The notes under the pieces are model-generated. The model saw nothing but the letters and a program-made list of their open reading frames with translations, was not told the origin of the DNA and made no database searches. From Heloderma charlesbogerti (Eukaryota > Chordata > Lepidosauria > Squamata > Helodermatidae), in assembly GCA_026122225.1 (NCBI GenBank), contig JANEZZ010002695.1, forward strand, positions 124,001-188,000: DNA of 64,000 nucleotides. Reading direction: 5' to 3'. Below, in pieces: positions 56,580 through 64,000 of this stretch. The stretch's first letter is position 1; every line of letters begins with the position of its first letter. The translations under genes were made by a program, and so were the position numbers.

Positions 56580-58116
56580 ATGCCTCCCAAGGAGGGCCAG
56601 GGTGGAAAGAATGGCAGGGTAGGGCCCCCCCTCTCCTCCCCAAGAGGCCGCTCCCAAGGCCCGATTCCAAGTCTGAGGAGGAAGCAGGCCCAGTACTGGC
56701 ATCGATTCTGGCTCACCTGGAAGCTGCCGAGCGTTCCTCAGGGATCCCTCCCCCTCTCCCAGCCAGGCCAAATAAAACCATGGTGGTCCAACCCAAACGA
56801 ACGCAACAGCAGACCCAATGCTCGCTACTACTTTCTATTTCAGCTCGTCTGGACACTGTTGAAGCTTGCACCTCCTCTTCGCCGGTTCTTCTCGATAACA
56901 CACCACCCCCAGAGGAGCTCACCCCTGCCCTGGCCTCCTCTTCCCCCAGGGCACAAACAACAACATCCACTTTTCCAGTCAGGGACCAGAGCATGGCCAC
57001 ACTGGGTTTGGGTGAGACCGCCTGGGCACCTAAATTTGCCTGGCCAGGCATGGGACATGTCAACCCCTGGGGTTGGATGCCTTGGTTTACCCCTCAGGGC
57101 TGCCCATTCCTCCCTCTCCCACTGCTTTCAGTCACTCCTGCCCCCGCAGCCAGTCCTCCTCAGCCCATCGCCTCTGTCTCAACTCCCAGTTCAACTGCCC
57201 AAGTAGCCAACCCCCCTATTTCAGTAGGGCTTAGTGACTCATCCCCCTTACTGGCAGCTGCAGGAGTCACCTTCCTTGCACCCACGCTGCCATTCCAGTC
57301 TCAGCCGCTTAACTTCGCTTGTGCCAGCATTTGGCAGGGTCCTGCTGGACCGGTTCAGGACCCCCAATCTCCCCTGCCACCCCCTTTACCAGCACCACAG
57401 ATGCCCTTGGCTGATCCATGCATGATGCACTAGCCTTGGGAGAGGAGCCATGCCCACGGGTGCTACTTCTTCCCCTATTGGCTTCCACTTAACCGTCGCC
57501 ACCAGGGAAAAGATTTTGCAGGGTGAATTATTGATGTCTTCTCCTTGCTCTTTCAGGAGCCCGAGGCCAATGACAAGGATAAGAAACACAACAGGGAACC
57601 TGACCGGAGTAAGGGTTGTAAGGTGCCACGCACATGGGCAAACTGGCTGCCGGGTTTCTTAATTTACGCTGGCATCCTCCAACAGAAATTCCCCGAGAGG
57701 GCTTGGGTCCTCACCAAGTATCTCGACATAATATACAGGGCTTACACTGAATATGAAGGGAGGGCATGGCTGGCCTGTGATGAGGCCTTCCATCGGAGGG
57801 CCACCATCGACCCTTCCATGCACTGGGATCTGAAGGACCAGGACCTTTGGCTCCCATTTATGACCCCTTCCAGGCCAGGCTTCGGCGACTGAGCTGACAG
57901 CGGCCACATCCTCGCCAAGCTGCCACCCGCAATGGCCTCCAGGCCTTTTGCGGGTCCAGGGTTCAACACCGCTGGCTGTGCTGGGAGTTCAGCTCCAAAG
58001 GTTCCTGTTCCCGAAACCCATGCCACTTCTGTCATGAATGTGCCCTTTGCGGCGGTCAGCACTCCTGCGCCTCTTGCCCAAGGGTCAGAAGTTGGAGGGG
58101 TCCCCCAAAAGAAGGA
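56580..58116 (+). pseudogene. Ngaro-like Gag, frameshifted
   Basis: The probable start is the ATG at 56580 (MPPKEGQGGKNGR). The sequence then continues mainly in the frame ending at 57433 (KSEEEAGPVLASILAHLEAA, then a Pro/Ser-rich region). It passes through two more frames. The conserved part at about 57527-57865 has IDVFSLLFQEPEANDKDKK, FLIYAGILQQKFPERAWVL, YLDIIYRAYTEYEGRAWLAC and DEAFHRRATIDPSMHWDLKD, as in DIRS-order Gag proteins. A Cys/His cluster CWEFSSKGSCSRNPCHFCHE (57979-58038) followed by CALCGGQHSCASC is the zinc-finger-like nucleic-acid-binding end. At least three frame changes and one in-frame TGA (57895-57897) make it non-functional. Confidence 0.82.
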
Positions 58117-58124
58117 CATGGCAG

Positions 58125-59044
58125 TAGGGATGGCGGAGAATTTCTCCCCGAAACTTCGGGGGGCTGAGCGCCAACGCGTTCGGCCCCCCGAACAAGTTTC
58201 GGTGAGAAATCCTCCGCACCCCCCCGCCCCCCGCACCCCCCCGGGACGGGACTTACCTTCCCTGAATGTCCCTCCCGGCGGCGGGTCCGGCTGGCGGTTC
58301 GTCCGGTGTTCGAGCGGGGCGGGAGCGGCAGCCGGTCTTTCGACCGGCTGCCGCCCCCGCCACTGCAATGAAAGAAAAAAAAAAAAAAAGTCCCCTGATA
58401 CGCTACGTGACGATTCACGAAGCCTATCACGGCTAGATTTGCCAAGTCAGCTGTGATAGGCTACGTGAATCGTCACGTAGCCTATCCCGGGTGACTTAAA
58501 AAAAAAAAAAAAAAGTGTGTACGGATAATGGCGGCCCCCATAGGGAGCCGCCATTCCCCTTCCTTATTTGGTGGCTGTCGTCTACGTAAATGTTTACGTA
58601 GACTACGGCGAAAATAAGGGCAACGCTATTTGCGTTGCCCTTATTTTCGCCGTAGTCTACGTAAACATTTACGTAGACGACAGCCACTAAATAAGGAACG
58701 CGAATGGCGGCTCCCTATGGGGGCCGCCATTAGCGTACGCGTTTTTTTTTTAAAGTCACCCGTGATAGGCTACGTGACGATTCACGTAGCCTATCACGGC
58801 TGACTTTGCAGATCTAGCCGTGATAGGCTACGTGAATCGTCACGTAGCCTATCAGGGGGCTTTTTTTTTTACTTCCGCGTTCGCGGCCGGGCGAGGTGGG
58901 AAGCCTCCTCCCCGGCCTGAATTTCGGCCGGGCGAGGTGGGAAGCCTCCCCCCCCGGCCTGAACTTCGCGGGGGGACCAGCGAAGCGCTCCCCCCCACCG
59001 CGAACGGCCTTCGACGACAGGTAAGCGACTTTCGTCCACCCCTA
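58125..59044. mobile_element. hAT-type palindromic element in Ngaro between Gag and RT, 920 bp
   Basis: B-end at left (TAGGGATGGCGGAGAATTTC), A-end at right (GCGACTTTCGTCCACCCCTA). CATGGCAG flanks it exactly at 58117-58124 and 59045-59052. Core about 58390-58862 with centre GGCAACGCTATTTGCGTTGCC near 58629; all eight modules are nearly perfect, suggesting a young copy. Confidence 0.95.
58390..58862. repeat. compound palindrome of the 58125-59044 copy
   Basis: S (58395-58432), S (58450-58489), Y (58526-58555), T (58578-58606), centre, T (58650-58679), Y (58702-58731), S (58761-58798), S (58818-58856). The central 90 bp around 58629 (GTCGTCTACGTAAATG to its mirror) is almost an exact palindrome. 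Confidence 0.93.
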
Positions 59045-59172
59045 CATGGCAGTAGAAAACAGGGCAGTGAGCATTATCCCCCTCCCAAAAGGCCTCACCC
59101 CAGTTAAGATCCTTCCACTCCTTCAACTTTTAGGGCATTACCCAAACCGGAGGGATGCGATCTACTTGGAAC

Positions 59173-60141
59173 TAGGGGTGGACGAAAATCACTTACCTGT
59201 CCTCGAAGGACGTTCGCAGTGCGGGGGAGGCACTTCGCTGGTCCCCCCGCGAAGTTCAGGCCGGGGGGGAGGCTTCCTGCCTCGCCCCGGCCGAAATTCA
59301 GGCCGGGGGGGAGGCTTCCCGCCTCACCTGGCTGAAATGTAGGCCGGGGAGGAGGCGCCTCGCCTCGCCCGGCCACGAATGCGAAAGTTAAAAAAAAACA
59401 AAACGCCCCCTGATAGGCTACGTGACGATTCACGTAGCCTATCACGGTTAGATCTGCAAAGTCAGCCGTGATAGGCTACGTCAATCGTCACGTAGCCTAT
59501 CACGGGTGACTTTTTTTAAAAAAACGCGTACGCTAATGGCGGCCCCCATAGGGAGCCGCCATTCGCGTTCCTTATTTAGTCGCTGTAGTCTACGTAAATG
59601 TTTACGTAGACTACGGCGAAAATAAGGGCAACGCAAATAGCGTTGCCCTTAATTTCACCGTAGTCTACGTAAATCTTTACGTAGACTACAGCGACCAAAT
59701 AAGGAAGGGGAATGGCGGCTCCCTATGGGGGCCGCCATTATCCGTACACACTTTTTTTTTTTTTTTTTAAAGTCATCCGTGATAGGCTACGTGTCGATTG
59801 ACATAGCCTATCACGGCTGACTTTGCAAATCTAGCCGTGATAGGCTACGTGAATCGTCACGTAGCCTATCAGGGGGCGTTTTTTTTTTCTGTCTTTCATT
59901 GCAATGGCGGCGACGGCTGCCGCTCCCGCCTCTCTCGAACACCCGCCGAACCGCCGGCCGGACCAGCCACCGGGAGGGACATTCGGTGAAGTAAGTCCTG
60001 TCCCGGGGGGGGTGCGGGGGGCGGGGGGGTGCGGGGGGCGGAGGGGGTGCGGACAATTTCTCCCCGAAACTTGTTCGGGGGGCCGAACACGTTGGCGCTC
60101 GGTCCCCCGAAGTTTCGGGGAGAAATTCTCCGCCATCCCTA
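59173..60141. mobile_element. hAT-type palindromic element in Ngaro RT, 969 bp
   Basis: A-end at left (TAGGGGTGGACGAAAATCAC), B-end at right (GAAATTCTCCGCCATCCCTA). CTTGGAAC flanks it exactly at 59165-59172 and 60142-60149. Orientation is opposite to the 58125 copy 120 bp away, so the two neighbouring copies are inverted relative to each other. Confidence 0.95.
59404..59880. repeat. compound palindrome of the 59173-60141 copy
   Basis: S (59411-59448), S (59467-59505), Y (59535-59569), T (59587-59614), centre GCAACGCAAATAGCGTTGC (59628-59646), T (59662-59690), Y (59712-59741), S (59779-59815), S (59836-59874). Outer ends CGCCCCCTGATAGG and CCTATCAGGGGGCG are exact mirrors. Confidence 0.93.
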
Positions 60142-61295
60142 CTTGGAACGCGGCTTCACACTGGGTTTTAGGATCCTCTTCAAGGGTCTGCATAGGCCAT
60201 GTTTGACCAGTAATCACTGGTCTGCCCTTAGCATGCAGCGCTTGGTTCAAGATAAAATCAACAAGGAAGTTCTTGTGGGACGAGTCATCAGCCCCTTTTC
60301 CACGCCCCCAATACCCAATCTGCGGATTTCCCCTTTGGGAATTGTCCCCAAGAAATCTCCCGGAGAGTTCAGATTAATCCACGACCTCTCCTTCCCCAAG
60401 GGCTGGTCTGTCAATGATGAGATCCCGGATTATCTATGTTCTATGCATTACACCTCCTTTGATATGGCAGTGGCCATGATATGGGACCTTGGTCGCGGGG
60501 CATTGATGGGCAAGTGTGATATCAAATCTGCCTTTCGCATTTTGCCTATCAATCCTGTGGACTTCATTTTGTTGGGATTCTGCTTCCAGGACAAATTTTA
60601 CATCGACCGCGCCCTCCCCATGGGATGCTCCATCTCTCGCGCCATGTTTGAAATATTCAGTACCTTTCTGGAATGTGCCATAAGGGATAAGATGGGCTGT
60701 GGAAATGTGGTTCATTATTTAGATGACTTCCTGTTTGCTGGACCCGGGGGCAGCAGTCAATGCTCTGACTTAATTAGTGCATTCGTATCCCTTTCCACGG
60801 ACTTAGGTGTCCCTTTGGTACATGAGAAGACAGAGGGCCCATCTGTTATTTGACATTCTTAGGGATTGAACTCGATACCCTCACACAGTGTTCTCGCCTC
60901 CCTCATGATAAACTGCTGGTCCTGAGAGATAAGCTCCAGTCCACCCTGCACCTTCGTAAAGTCTCCCTCAGAGGACTCCAAGAAGTAGTGGGGCATTTGA
61001 ACTTCGCTTGTAGGGTGATGGCCCCCAGCCGCGCCTTCCTGCAACAACTCTGCTGGGCAATGCGGGATCTTCAACTCCCATACCATCGCACCAGAGTCAC
61101 CTCTGACATGTGAATGGACCTGCAGGTATGGCTTAAATTCCTGCGGGAATTTAACGGCATTTCTTTCTGGAGGCGTGAGTTGCTTCTCCAAGCCGAGCTG
61201 CAGATTCATTCGGATGCTGCCGGCACCTTCAGTTTCGGTCTAATATGGCAGGAGCAGTGGTGCCTTGGCCAACGGCCAGAAAGCTGGGCTGCCGC

Positions 61296-62047
61296 TAGGG
61301 ATGGCAGAGAATTCTGCCACGGATCTTGGTGAGGCCGAATGCCAGTGCATACGGCCCCCTGAAATCTGTGGCGGAACAGCCTGCCACCCCCCTGCCCCCC
61401 GCGGATCCCCCCGGGATGAGACTTACCTGGGGCGGATCTTCCGGGCGGAGGCGGCTCCGGTGGTGGCTTCGGCAGTGGCAGCGGCAGCGGCAGCGGCAGC
61501 GGCTGGTCTTCTGACCGGCTGCCGCCGCCGCCATTTGCAGTCTTGTCGCTTTTTTTTTTTTACAAGATGTGATAGGCTACGTAAAGACTTATGTAGCCTA
61601 TCACGTCTGGCTTTAAAAAAAAAGTGTACGCAAATGGCGGCGGCTACAGCCGCCGCCATTTGCATTCCTTATTTTTGGCCATCTTAGTCTACGTAAATAT
61701 TTACATAGACTAAGATGGCCAAAAATAAGGAAAGCAAATGGCAGCGGCCATAGCCGCCATTTGCATACACTTTTTTTTTTAAGCCAGATGTGATAGGCTA
61801 TGTAAGTCTTTATGTAGCCTCTCACGGCTGACTACAGGGACGCAAATGGTGGCGGCTATGGCCACCACCATTTGCGTCCCTGCTAGCCAGAGGCCGGATG
61901 TCCGACTGCTGGCGGAGCCAGCCGGTGGCTCCATGGAATCCCCGCACAGCGGAGCCAGCCGGCCAGGATTCCAGGGGGAGGGACAGAGCACCTCCCCCCC
62001 CAGTGGAACCCAGCAGAGCCAGGTAAGGGGACTTTCGTACATCCCTA
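61296..62047. mobile_element. hAT-type palindromic element in Ngaro RNase H, 752 bp
   Basis: B-end at left (TAGGGATGGCAGAGAATTC), A-end at right (ACTTTCGTACATCCCTA). Flanks GCTGCCGC (61288-61295) and GCTGCTGC (62048-62055) match at 7 of 8. Core is S (about 61567-61606), Y (61629-61662), T (61683-61712), Y (61735-61768), S (61790-61827), Y (61840-61880). The A-arm is the GGATGTCCGACTGCTGG type. Confidence 0.93.
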
Positions 62048-62055
62048 GCTGCTGC

Positions 62056-62440
62056 CGGTATTTTTCAGGACCTTACCTTCCTGGAATTCTTCCCAATTTA
62101 CGTGGCTTTGCACATTTGGGCGGACCTGATGGCCAATTCGGTCGCCCTCTTTTGGTGCAACAACATGGCTGTTGTGCACGTCATTAATACATTGTCCTCC
62201 AGAAACCAGAGGTCATGGTTTTAGTTAGAGCATTTACCCTCCAATGCCGACGCTACAACATCTGGTTCCAAGCCCACCACATGCCGGGTCTGGGGAACCC
62301 AATTGCCGATGCTTTGTCATGAAACCAGATCGACAGGTTCCGTGTTTTAGCTCCGTGGGCACATCCGCTACCAGACCCCATGCCGGCCAGATTATGGGAG
62401 ACTGTCGTTCTCAAGTCGAACACACTATCCTGAATTCTAT
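62056..62440 (+). pseudogene. Ngaro-like RNase H, C-terminal part
   Basis: It continues the RNase H after the hAT insertion: LTFLEFFPIYVALHIWADLM contains the conserved Glu, FWCNNMAVVHVIN the position where family members have a WCDNQAVV motif with a catalytic Asp (here Asn: CNN instead of CDN), and NPIADALS the last Asp-containing motif. Frameshift near 62210 and a TGA directly after ADALS (62319-62324 region) break the frame. Confidence 0.82.
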
Positions 62441-63314
62441 AGCCCCCAGCACTAGAGCCGCCTACAAGTGAGCAGGTAGGGAGTTTCGCGCCTTCAGGAG
62501 TGGACTTCAGTTACAAGACTCGTGGCCCTTACCTGTGGACCACTTGTTACAATTCTGCGTACATCTGCATAACAAGGGGCTATCCACTATGACCATTATG
62601 GGGAGGCTTGCCACTTTGGCCTTCTGGGCCAAAGTACGAGGGGTTGAGGACTCCACCTCAGATTTCCGAGTGAGGCGGGCAGTTCAAGTTTGGGCTCGGA
62701 TGTCACCTGCCTGGCCAGATTCCAGGCGTCCTTTGTCTCCAGTCATCCTCCTAGGGCTCCGGGGATTGTGGCCTTCCATTTGCTCTCCTCCATGTGAAGC
62801 CTCCCTCTTTCATGCTGCAGCTTTAACAGCCTTCATTGGGGCCCTTAGGATTTTGGAACTGGTCTGGGCTTCCAAATCTAACTCAACTGGGAGGGCCTTA
62901 AGGTACTCCAATATTCAGATTCATCCCAACTTGATTCACCTCCATATTCGACAGTCAAAAACCAATCAGTCTGGCAAGGGAGCATTGGTGTTCCTCAGCT
63001 GGGCCCAGGCCGAGAAGTTATGCCCTGTCCGGGCCTTGCAGGGTTTTTTGGGACACGGCGGGGCGAGTGAAGGTCCCCTATTCTGCCATAATGACGGTGC
63101 GCCACTGACAAAGTTCCAATTTTGGGCACTCACTAAGTTGGCCTTATCCATACTGAGTTTGGATCATTATTGTTTTGGGACCCACTCCTTCCACATTGGG
63201 GCAGCCTCTACAGCAGCTGCCATAGGTTTTTCATCTAAGCATGTGAGGGATGTAGGGAGATGGCACTCCAGGGCCTTCTGGTCCTACATTTACGAGTTGC
63301 CTCATACTTCATGA
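62441..63314 (+). pseudogene. Ngaro-like tyrosine recombinase, catalytic residue changed
   Basis: Tyrosine recombinases of DIRS-order elements integrate circular cDNA without target duplication. The SAM-like N-domain starts APSTRAAYK with a TGA at 62469-62471. The open frame 62535-63314 holds VDHLLQFCVHLHNKGLSTMT, SRRPLSP, and the catalytic domain with Arg in FIGALRILELVWASKS (codon 62847-62849). FGTHSFHIGAASTAAAIGFS has His where the family has the second catalytic Arg of HxxR (CAC at 63192-63194; a CGC-to-CAC CpG change would explain it). GRWHSRAFWSYI contains the probable nucleophile Tyr (63285-63287). Inactive. Confidence 0.9.
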
Positions 63315-63336
63315 TTCTTTTCTTCGCCTTCCCCCA

Positions 63337-63516
63337 ATGTTTTATTCTTTAGATGGGATTCGACCTATGCCGGTACGGGTGCTCATTTGTGGGCACAGTA
63401 TGGTGTTTTGGGCTGCTCGCAGAGCTTCTCCGTCGGCCTTCGGATCCCAGCTGCAGTTTCCCCAACAGGTGGCGATACAGTGGCTTGGCCAACAGGATAT
63501 GCGATGGGATTCGATC
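63337..63516 (+). pseudogene. SGNH-hydrolase-like ORF of the Ngaro-like element, interrupted
   Basis: 22 bp after the recombinase stop begins a frame with VRVLICGHSMVFWAARR, in which GHS (63391-63399) corresponds to the block-I GDS/GHS serine of SGNH hydrolases. WLGQQDMRWDSI follows, as in hydrolase-like ORFs carried by Ngaro elements. After about 50 codons a hAT insertion at 63517 cuts the frame. The remaining blocks (Gly, Asn, and the C-terminal DxxH) would be outside the window. Function in the element is not known. Confidence 0.65.
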
Positions 63517-63867
63517 TAGGGATGTACGAAAGTCACTTACCTTTTGCGGATTATGTTGATGGTGGGGGGGTGGCACTCCGTCCCTCCCCCTGGAATCCTG
63601 GCCAGGGGGGATGCACTCCATTGCTCCCCCACCCGGAATCCTGGCCGGCCGGCTGTGCTCCGCAGGGATTCTGCAGAGCTGCTGGCCAGCTCCGCCAGCA
63701 GCCAGACATCCAGCCGCTGGCTAGCAGGGACGCAAATGGCGGCGGCCATAGCCACCGCCGTTTGCGTCCCTGCAGTCAGCCGTGATAGGCTACATAAATG
63801 TTTATGGAGCCTGTCACTGCTGACTTAAAAAACAACAACAACAACGCATGTACGTAAATGGCGGCGG
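63517..63867. mobile_element. hAT-type palindromic element in the SGNH ORF, interrupted
   Basis: A-end TAGGGATGTACGAAAGTCAC starts after ATTCGATC (63509-63516). The A-arm is the GGAATCCTGGCC type, then Y (about 63734-63768), S (63780-63818) and a linker GCATGTACGTAAATGGCGGCGG, where another copy begins. Right end outside the window. Confidence 0.88.
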
Positions 63868-64000
63868 TAGGGATGTCGGAGAATTTCTCCACAAATCTCG
63901 GGGATGCCGAATGCCAATGCATTCAGCCCCCCGAAATTGTTGGTGAAATTCTCCGCCCCCCCTGCCCCCCCCCCGCGATGGGACTTACCTCCCTCGAATG
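63868..64000. mobile_element. hAT-type copy nested in the previous one, running off the window
   Basis: B-end TAGGGATGTCGGAGAATTTC begins directly after GGCGGCGG within the host's Y module; the B-arm continues to the window edge with GGGACTTACCTCCCTCGAATG, the inverted donor-like motif. Confidence 0.85.

Larger units (their letters stand above)
59053..61295 (+). pseudogene. Ngaro-like reverse transcriptase and start of RNase H, disrupted
   Basis: RT N-terminus at 59090-59164 (TPVKILPLLQ, HYPNRRDAIYLELG), interrupted by a hAT copy, resuming at 60150. RT blocks follow: RISPLGIVPKKSPGEFRLIH (60318-60380 region), LMGKCDIKSAFRILPI with the first catalytic Asp, ALPMGCSISRAMFEIF, and YLDDFLFAG with the catalytic YxDD at 60716-60727. 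A frameshift at about 60848 precedes LGIELDT, and a TGA at 61111-61113 lies before DLQVWLKFLREF. IHSDAAGTFSFGLIW (61207-61252) is the first RNase H motif with its Asp. In an intact element this enzyme makes cDNA. The apparent N-terminus at 60029-60149 in this frame is hAT sequence, not Ngaro. Confidence 0.9.
56005..63516 (+). mobile_element. Ngaro-like (DIRS order) tyrosine-recombinase retrotransposon, 5' part to SGNH ORF
   Basis: The order is leader, Gag, RT-RNase H, tyrosine recombinase, SGNH-hydrolase-like ORF. DIRS1-type elements carry a methyltransferase after RNase H; none is seen between RNase H and recombinase, and an SGNH ORF follows the recombinase, both as in Ngaro elements. Without the three internal hAT copies and their duplicated 8-mers about 4.85 kb of its own sequence is present. 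A fourth hAT copy interrupts the SGNH ORF at 63516, so the 3' repeats lie outside the window. All ORFs are broken. Confidence 0.85.

Noticed and set aside
56022..56771. 249-codon minus-strand frame
   Set aside because: It lies antisense to the GC-rich Ngaro leader and Gag start and matches no family; the plus strand explains the region.
57530..57560. 3' splice site (TTCTCCTTGCTCTTTCAG) suggesting an intron in Ngaro Gag
   Set aside because: The frame immediately upstream (IIDVFSLLFQEPE) continues in homology to Gag through this point, so the motif is coding sequence and the break is a frameshift near 57526.
60029..60149. N-terminal extension of the Ngaro RT frame
   Set aside because: These codons lie in the B-end of the 59173-60141 hAT copy; the true RT sequence continues from 59164 across the insertion.

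Overview
The window is vertebrate nuclear DNA made almost entirely of transposable elements and simple repeats. A squamate reptile (probably a lizard) is the best guess, because it combines a BovB/RTE LINE, CR1-type LINEs with (ATTT)n tails, a Sauria-type tRNA SINE with a BovB-like tail, a Ngaro/DIRS tyrosine-recombinase retrotransposon and many hAT elements. I find no host gene, rRNA or tRNA gene that I can support. Species and chromosome cannot be read from the sequence.

The dominant feature is one family of non-autonomous hAT-type DNA transposons, about 25 complete or partial copies covering roughly a quarter of the window. Terms used below: A-end = TAGGGATGTACGAAAGTCAC then a GC-rich arm; B-end = TAGGGATGGCAGAGAAT then a GC-rich arm with GAATGC/GCATTC symmetry. 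Every copy bounded on both sides has one A-end and one B-end, and 11 are flanked by 8-bp target duplications (7 perfect, 4 with one mismatch). The core is built from small palindromes: S (GATAGGCTACGTAAA and its mirror, about 40 bp), T (TAGTCTACGTAAA and its mirror) and Y (GCAAATGGCGGC and its mirror). In full copies they run S-S-Y-T-centre-T-Y-S-S, so a roughly 480-bp inverted repeat is itself made of eight hairpins. Both ends carry an outward-facing 5' splice-site consensus (AG|GTAAGT). Six copies sit inside other copies.

Layout: 1-663 hAT; 870-4300 LINE fragments, a CR1 RT remnant and a small hAT MITE; 4462-6535 nested hAT composite; 6536-9860 mostly unclassified; 9865-14380 several hAT copies; 14380-20460 microsatellites and one Sauria-type SINE; 20461-21895 an LTR split by a hAT copy; 22000-36000 mostly old AT-rich hAT relics, microsatellites and a foldback; 36260-40925 foldback plus hAT cluster; 40965-43560 decayed BovB; 45878-46859 an intact hAT copy; 47716-48291 a SINE with 12-bp target duplication and a BovB tail; 51412-53510 hAT, CR1 and an unknown repeat; 53648-56004 triple hAT nest; 56005-63516 a Ngaro-like retrotransposon (Gag, RT-RNase H, tyrosine recombinase, SGNH-hydrolase-like ORF) split by four hAT insertions; 63517-64000 hAT nest running off the window.

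All mobile-element coding sequence here is broken. The hAT copies have no transposase, so any movement would have needed an enzyme encoded elsewhere.
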